NCBI GenBank assembly: GCA_018896395.1
Contig: JAHIMN010000251.1
Coordinates: forward strand, 1-10,282
Origin: Verrucomicrobiota bacterium
GTDB lineage: Bacteria > Verrucomicrobiota > Kiritimatiellia > JAAZAB01
Direction: 5' to 3'
DNA length: 10,282 bases
Part shown: in pieces, positions 5,584-10,282 of the stretch
Numbering within the stretch: position 1 is the first letter of the stretch
Layout: every line of letters starts with the position of its first letter
Program-made: the position numbers and the translations under genes
The notes under the pieces: model-generated
What the model saw: only the letters and a program-made list of their open reading frames with translations
Database searches by the model: none
What the model was told of the DNA's origin: nothing

Positions 5584-6695
5584 CAGCGGATTTTCAGCAG
5601 AAGGATGCCGATGAGCGCAAAAATGATGGAAATGATCCAAAACCGGACCGTTACCTGCATTTCGCTCCAAGGCCCTTTCTTCAACTCGAAATGATGATGA
5701 ATTGGGGAGCACACAAAAATACGACGGCGCTTCCATTTAAAGAAACCCACCTGCATGATAACGCTTAAGGCTTCCAGCACGAACACTCCGCCAACGACAA
5801 CCAGCGTCAGCTCCTGCTTGATCAGCACAGCCACGCAACCAATTGCGCCGCCCAGCGCCAGACTGCCGGTATCACCCATGAATACCATGGCCGGATGGCA
5901 GTTAAACCAGAGGAAGCCGAGGCAGGCGCCCAGCATGCAACCGCAGAAGACGGCCAACTCGCCCGCTTCAGGCACATTCGGAACCTGCAGGTACGCCGCA
6001 AGCACGGCATGTCCGGCCACGTAAGCCATGACCATGTACGCCAGCGTCACGGAACTGGCACAGCCGATAGCCAGGCCATCCAGGCCGTCGGTCAGGTTAA
6101 CGGCATTGCTGGCGCCGATCACAACCAGGGCCACAAACAGAAAAACGCATGCCAGACACATTTCCGGAATAATCGGCGCTTTGAAAAAGGGCACCATCAA
6201 CTGGCGCGCATGATCGCGGGTGGCCGGCAGGACCAGCAGAACCCCTGTAAGGAGCACCACCCAGAGCACTTGTAACAGCAGTTTGGTCCGAGCGCATAAT
6301 CCTTTCGAATCCCGCTTAACCATCTTGATATAGTCGTCGGCAAACCCGATGGCACCCATCGCGCACAAGGTCAGCAGGGCCAGCCACAGAATGGGGCTGG
6401 TGAGAACGGCCCAGAGCAGGCAGGCGCCAACGATTGCCAGGATGATGAGCAGGCCGCCCATGGATGGGGTGTTTTTTTTCTTGTCGCCACGCAGGATATC
6501 GAGCGCGGGCAGGTCTTCCTTATAGCGATTCACGTCGCTGCCGCACAGGCGCGTCAGACGGCGGATGACCCAGGGCCCCAACACCAGGCTGATCAGGAAC
6601 GCCGTGCCGGCGCCGGCTACAATCCGGACGGTAATGTATTGAAAGACGCGGAAATAGGAAATATTGTCCGAGAGCAAATGGAGGTAATAAAGCAT
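5583..6695 (-). CDS. mraY: MraY, phospho-MurNAc-pentapeptide translocase
   Basis: This 370-residue polytopic membrane enzyme transfers phospho-MurNAc-pentapeptide from UDP to undecaprenyl phosphate, giving lipid I. Visible motifs are GDKKKNTPSMGGL (70-82), the acidic FADDYIK (118-124; D120 and D121 form the conserved Asp pair), NAVNLTDGLDGLA (197-209), GDTGSLALGG (274-283) and the His cluster PIHHHFELKKG (331-341). About ten hydrophobic helices fit the family, as does the length. The start MLYYLHLLSDN at 6695 follows GAGGGAAGG (6708-6700) by four bases. The longer open frame upstream lies inside murF and codes for an Arg/Gly-rich stretch, so it is rejected. The stop of murF is 11 bp upstream, and its TGA begins the ribosome binding site; the mraY stop overlaps the murD start. 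Confidence 0.97.
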   Translation of the reverse strand: MLYYLHLLSDNISYFRVFQYITVRIVAGAGTAFLISLVLGPWVIRRLTRLCGSDVNRYKEDLPALDILRGDKKKNTPSMGGLLIILAIVGACLLWAVLTSPILWLALLTLCAMGAIGFADDYIKMVKRDSKGLCARTKLLLQVLWVVLLTGVLLVLPATRDHARQLMVPFFKAPIIPEMCLACVFLFVALVVIGASNAVNLTDGLDGLAIGCASSVTLAYMVMAYVAGHAVLAAYLQVPNVPEAGELAVFCGCMLGACLGFLWFNCHPAMVFMGDTGSLALGGAIGCVAVLIKQELTLVVVGGVFVLEALSVIMQVGFFKWKRRRIFVCSPIHHHFELKKGPWSEMQVTVRFWIISIIFALIGILLLKIR

Positions 6696-6706
6696 CTTGC
6701 CTTCCC

Positions 6707-8098
6707 TCAAATCCCGCCCGCGGCCACCCGTTCCTTCCACAACACCAGGACCTGTTCCAAATGCTGGCCGCGGGAGGCTTTCACCAGCACGGCATCGCCG
6801 GGCTGCAGGCATCGGCCCAGGACTTCGGCCGCCGCGCCATGGTCGGCACAGGGAAACACGCGCGCCGCGCTCACGCCGGCGTTCACGGCTTCGCGGGCGA
6901 TAACAGCCCCCAGCGACCCAACCGTTATAATACCAGCCCATGGCCCCGGCACAAGGGACTTCCCCAAGTCCCGGTGCCACTGCTCTTCCAAAGGTCCCAA
7001 TTCCAGCATACCCGCCAGCACCAGCCAGCGCCCTCCCGCAACCGGCAATTCCGTAAAGGTCCGCAAGGCGGCGGCCATGCTCACGGGATTGGCGTTATAG
7101 GCATCATTAATAATAGTCACACCGGCCACACTCTGCCGTTCCCAGCGCATGGGCGGGGAACGATATTCCTCCAGCGCGGCCCGGATTTCCTCCCAGGCCA
7201 GGCCGTGCGCACGGCCCACGGCCGCGGCATACAGGCTATTGGCCGCGTGGTGCGCACCCGGCAGGGGCGCCTGCAGGCGACAGGCTTCGCCCGTCGCGCG
7301 TTCGCGGATTTCCATTTGGCCCTGCGCATCCGAAGGAGAAGCTATATAATCCGCCGCGCCGCTTAATGCCAGGGTAATGACCCGGCACGGGACGGCGGCG
7401 CGCAAAATTTCAAAATATGGTTCATCGCAACGTAGAACCGCCACACCCCCGGAAGGCAGGCTCTTGAGCAATGTGCTTTTCTCGGCGACAATCGCCTCCA
7501 CGGACTCAAAAAACTCCAAGTGCACCGGGCCGATGGTCGTTACCAGGCCCCAATCGGGCTGGAGCATGCGGCAGAGCGACGCCAGTTCCCCCGGATGGTT
7601 CATGCCGAGCTCGAAGACGCCGATACGGGTTTCCGGTTCCATAGCCAGCAGGCTCAACGGCAATCCTATTTCGTTGTTCCAGTTGCCGAGCGTGCGGGCA
7701 ACCCTCAGGCGCCGCGCCAGGACATCGGCCACCATTTCTTTTACCGTGGTCTTACCGACACTGCCCGTGACGGCCACGATTGCGACCTGGATTCGGCGGC
7801 GGTAATTAGCGGCCATATCCCGCAGAGCCTGCGCGGTATCCGGAACGCGCAACAAAGGATGGTCCTTGCGCGGCATGGCGCAAGTATTTTCGCTGATCAC
7901 GGCGCCGACCGCACCCCGCGCAAAGGCCTCGCCGATGAAGGAGTGCCCGTCAAATAATGGCCCACGCAAAGCCACGAACAGGGCGCCGCGGCACAGCGTG
8001 CGGCTATCGGTGGACACTCCCGCAATGGCACCGGGCTGGCCAAAGCACCATTTTCCGCCGGTCCATTGCGCCACTTCCCGGGCATCAAAATTAGGCAT
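6707..8098 (-). CDS. murF: MurF, UDP-MurNAc-tripeptide:D-alanyl-D-alanine ligase
   Basis: This 463-residue cytoplasmic ligase adds D-Ala-D-Ala to the UDP-MurNAc tripeptide, the last cytoplasmic step. Motifs are DSRTLCRGALFVALRG (31-46) in the N-terminal domain, the P-loop TGSVGKTT (111-118), LGNWNNEIGLPLSLL (137-151) and ELGMNHPGE (163-171). They continue with TTIGPVHLEFF (187-197), VAEKSTLL (204-211), NDAYNANPVSM (331-341) and LVKASRGQHLE (438-448). The NDAYNANP segment distinguishes MurF from the other Mur ligases. The ATG at 8098-8096 overlaps the end of murE by eight bases (ATGCCTAA), with GGGAA upstream inside murE, so translation is probably coupled. An open frame extends 27 codons further into murE but has no family similarity. 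Confidence 0.96.
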   Translation of the reverse strand: MPNFDAREVAQWTGGKWCFGQPGAIAGVSTDSRTLCRGALFVALRGPLFDGHSFIGEAFARGAVGAVISENTCAMPRKDHPLLRVPDTAQALRDMAANYRRRIQVAIVAVTGSVGKTTVKEMVADVLARRLRVARTLGNWNNEIGLPLSLLAMEPETRIGVFELGMNHPGELASLCRMLQPDWGLVTTIGPVHLEFFESVEAIVAEKSTLLKSLPSGGVAVLRCDEPYFEILRAAVPCRVITLALSGAADYIASPSDAQGQMEIRERATGEACRLQAPLPGAHHAANSLYAAAVGRAHGLAWEEIRAALEEYRSPPMRWERQSVAGVTIINDAYNANPVSMAAALRTFTELPVAGGRWLVLAGMLELGPLEEQWHRDLGKSLVPGPWAGIITVGSLGAVIAREAVNAGVSAARVFPCADHGAAAEVLGRCLQPGDAVLVKASRGQHLEQVLVLWKERVAAGGI

Positions 8099-9566
8099 GA
8101 CTGATTCCCAGACATTCCCGCACGACCTGCCGGTCGTCAAAGGGGATAACGGTATTGGCAAACTCCTGGTAGTTTTCATGGCCCTTGCCGGCGATCAGCA
8201 CCACATCACCCGTCTCCGCCAGGGAAAGCGCGCAGACGATGGCCTCGTGGCGGTCCTCGACAACTTCCACGTTGTCGCTGTGCTTGCATCCCGCGCGGAT
8301 CTGGGCAATGATCTCGATCGGGTTTTCCTTGCGGGGATTATCGGACGTCAGCATAACATAATCGGCCAGGCGCGTGGCCACGGCGCCCATGAGCGGCCGC
8401 TTTTTACGGTCGCGGTTACCGCCGCAGCCGAAGACCACGATGAGCTTTCCTGACGTGATCGCACGCAACGTGGACAGCACGTTATGCAAGGCATCCTCCG
8501 TGTGCGCATAATCCACAAACACCTGGAACCCGCCCTCAATGGAAATTTCCTCCAACCGACCGGGAACGGCTATCATCTGGGACACCACCTGGGCCGCGTG
8601 CGCCAGCGGCACACCGACACCCCCCGCCGCGGCCAAGGCGGAGAGCGCGTTACTGACATTGTAATGGCCCAGAAGTTTCAGCTTGACCCGGGCTTCTCCC
8701 CAGGGACTACGCACGTCAAAGACACTGCCGGCGGACGTGATCTGCAGATTGATGGCGCGCACGGCGGCTTCCTGGCCGGTGGCATAGGTGATCAGGTCCG
8801 CCTCGAGCGGCACGTCCCGGACCAACTCACGGCCATAGGGATCATCCAGGTTGACAACGGCCACCGGTTTTTTACGACACCGGCTCAAGCTCCGGAATAA
8901 CAGTGCCTTGGCCTGAAAATAATTTTCCTTCGTCACATGGTAATCGAGGTGGTCGTGCGTCAGGTTGGTAAATACGGCAACATCGAAATCAATACCCCCA
9001 ACACGCTTCTGGATCAGCGCGTGCGACGAGACCTCTATGACGGCACTCTGGCAACCGACATGCACCATCTGGGCCAGCATATCCTGCAGGTCAACGGATT
9101 CAGGGGTTGTACGGCTGGCCGGAATCGTACGGTCGCCGATTTCGTAGGCCACCGTACCGATCAGGCCCGTGCGGCGGCCGGCACCGGTAAAAATATCACG
9201 TAGCATGAATGCCGTGGTGGTTTTGCCATTGGTGCCCGTGATGCCAACCACCTGCAGACTGGCCGAAGGGTTATAATAAAACGCGGCGGCAAGCTCCGCC
9301 ATGGCCTGCCGCGGATCGCTAACGCGGATGATGATTGCGGGACCGTGGCTGACCGGGGCGGCCTGATCTGAGACCACGGCTACGGCGCCCCGCGTCACCG
9401 CATCCTGGACAAACTGGTTCCCATCCTGGTTTTGGCCATGCAGGGCAAAGAACATAAATCCCGATTTGATCTTGCGCGAGTCATACGCCAAGCCCTTGAT
9501 GTCCGGATCCCCTGGCCTGCCGACTGCCAGCGGCTTGATGACTGTGAGCAGGGTGTTTAGTTTCAT
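8091..9566 (-). CDS. murE: MurE, UDP-MurNAc-L-Ala-D-Glu:meso-diaminopimelate ligase
   Basis: This 491-residue cytoplasmic ligase adds the third amino acid of the stem peptide. Motifs are DSRKIKSGFMFFAL (29-42), the P-loop GITGTNGKTTT (108-118), TTPESVDLQ (153-161) and EVSSHAL (178-184). NLTHDHLDYHVTKENYFQAK (201-220) follows, with K220 at the usual position of the carbamylated lysine. The C-terminal half has VDYAHTEDAL (351-360), FGCGGNRDRKKRPLMG (379-394) and GKGHENYQ (460-467). The specificity motif is D409-N-P-R412, which marks meso-diaminopimelate rather than lysine enzymes, so a DAP-type wall is inferred. The ATG at 9566 is preceded by AGAAGG (9577-9572) five bases upstream. A 52-bp gap separates it from ftsI, and no promoter or terminator is clear in it. 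Confidence 0.97.
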   Translation of the reverse strand: MKLNTLLTVIKPLAVGRPGDPDIKGLAYDSRKIKSGFMFFALHGQNQDGNQFVQDAVTRGAVAVVSDQAAPVSHGPAIIIRVSDPRQAMAELAAAFYYNPSASLQVVGITGTNGKTTTAFMLRDIFTGAGRRTGLIGTVAYEIGDRTIPASRTTPESVDLQDMLAQMVHVGCQSAVIEVSSHALIQKRVGGIDFDVAVFTNLTHDHLDYHVTKENYFQAKALLFRSLSRCRKKPVAVVNLDDPYGRELVRDVPLEADLITYATGQEAAVRAINLQITSAGSVFDVRSPWGEARVKLKLLGHYNVSNALSALAAAGGVGVPLAHAAQVVSQMIAVPGRLEEISIEGGFQVFVDYAHTEDALHNVLSTLRAITSGKLIVVFGCGGNRDRKKRPLMGAVATRLADYVMLTSDNPRKENPIEIIAQIRAGCKHSDNVEVVEDRHEAIVCALSLAETGDVVLIAGKGHENYQEFANTVIPFDDRQVVRECLGISHA

Positions 9567-9618
9567 GATAACCTTCTACAACAATGCATAAAAACGCACT
9601 CAAAAAACGAAATCCAAA

Positions 9619-10282
9619 TCAAATTCCCCGATGCGAGGGCATATCGGGCCGACCGGCCACGGCGGCATTGCCCTGGGGCACAATATCCAGGTACCGCACG
9701 GATTGTTCGGCAATTTCCTTGAACACCGGCCCGGCCACGTACCCGCCCGTGCGCACATCGTTGCTGGGTTCATCCAGGACCACGATGATCGCAATCTGTG
9801 GATCCTCGGCCGGAATAAATCCCATGAAGGAAGACATGTTAAGCGTATCGGAATATCCACCCGGGATAGCCTTCTGGGCGGTACCGGTTTTGCCGCCCAC
9901 GTTATAGCCTTCGACCCGGGCGCGGTGACCCGTGCCACCCTCTTCGGTGACGCGGGCCAGCAGGCTTTTCATGAGCCGGGCCGTATCCGGACGGATGGGC
10001 TGGCTGACGGCCACGGGGGACTGCTGATACAGCACATGGCCATGCACGTCGGTAACCTGCTGGACAATCTGCGGTTTCATACGTACCCCGTCGTTGGCAA
10101 TGGCACAGAGCACACCCAGCATTTGCAAGGCGGTAACAGCCACTTCATGGCCAATCGCGATCCGCGTCGGCGAAAGGGCGGTCCATTTCGGGACTGGATA
10201 CAACAAGCCGGCCTCCTCGCCCGGCAATTCGATGCCGGTGCGTTCGCCAATGCCAAACTGCTTCAAGTAGGCATAGAGGCGC
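9619..10282 (-). CDS. ftsI: FtsI / class B penicillin-binding protein, C-terminal part (5' end beyond window)
   Basis: The minus-strand frame is open to the right edge and gives the last 220 residues of a class B penicillin-binding protein, the septal D,D-transpeptidase that cross-links peptidoglycan. It begins within RLYAYLKQFGIGERTGIELPGE, the typical transpeptidase region after the SxN motif. It continues through IAIGHEVAVTALQM and IANDGVRMKP to the KTG triad in GGKTGTAQ (K131-T132-G133 of the fragment; K codon at 9891-9889). The catalytic SxxK and SxN motifs would lie beyond the edge. The protein ends about 90 residues after KTG without PASTA domains, unlike SpoVD-type proteins. The TTG at 10266 is an internal Leu codon, not a start. 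Its position ahead of murE in a dcw cluster supports FtsI and a partnership with the FtsW encoded downstream. Confidence 0.95.
   Translation of the reverse strand, partial: RLYAYLKQFGIGERTGIELPGEEAGLLYPVPKWTALSPTRIAIGHEVAVTALQMLGVLCAIANDGVRMKPQIVQQVTDVHGHVLYQQSPVAVSQPIRPDTARLMKSLLARVTEEGGTGHRARVEGYNVGGKTGTAQKAIPGGYSDTLNMSSFMGFIPAEDPQIAIIVVLDEPSNDVRTGGYVAGPVFKEIAEQSVRYLDIVPQGNAAVAGRPDMPSHRGI

Overview
The window is a stretch of a division and cell wall (dcw) cluster from a Gram-negative bacterium of moderately high G+C. Six consecutive genes on the minus strand encode cytoplasmic and membrane steps of peptidoglycan synthesis, together with a LysM envelope protein. In transcription order (right to left) they are ftsI (5' part missing), murE, murF, mraY, murD, a three-LysM protein and ftsW. 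MurE carries the DNPR signature of meso-diaminopimelate-adding enzymes, so the wall is probably DAP-type. The order murF-mraY-murD-LysM protein-ftsW matches, as I recall it, the chlamydial order murF-mraY-murD-nlpD-ftsW. With the lipoprotein-like signal on the LysM protein, this suggests a PVC-superphylum bacterium (Verrucomicrobiota, Kiritimatiellota or Lentisphaerota). That placement is inference from gene order, not from a marker gene.

Layout. 1-322 (minus): 5' end of an unrecognised exported protein that runs off the left edge. 323-688: gene-poor stretch with a possible near-leaderless promoter for the left gene and a run of nine G. 689-1807 (plus): PLP-dependent D-threonine aldolase / D-serine dehydratase-like enzyme, convergent with the cluster. 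1851-2990 (minus): ftsW. 2991-3223: a long interrupted palindrome filling the whole ftsW-lysM gap. 3220-4125: LysM protein. 4204-5583: murD. 5583-6695: mraY. 6707-8098: murF. 8091-9566: murE. 9619-10282: ftsI, 3' part.

How the genes work together. MurD, MurE and MurF are the Mur ligases that add D-Glu, the third-position diamino acid and D-Ala-D-Ala to the UDP-MurNAc peptide. MraY moves the product onto undecaprenyl phosphate to give lipid I. FtsW and FtsI polymerise and cross-link lipid II products at the septum. The LysM protein probably binds septal or general peptidoglycan. MurE/murF and mraY/murD overlap, and murF/mraY are 11 bp apart, so these four genes look translationally coupled. 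The block stops at ftsW: murG, murC, ddl and ftsQAZ do not follow, and the next gene is the convergent PLP enzyme.

I see no new defence or mobile system. The least ordinary items are the palindromic, MITE/REP-like element inside the operon, the G9 tract upstream of the PLP enzyme, and the unrecognised exported protein at the left edge.
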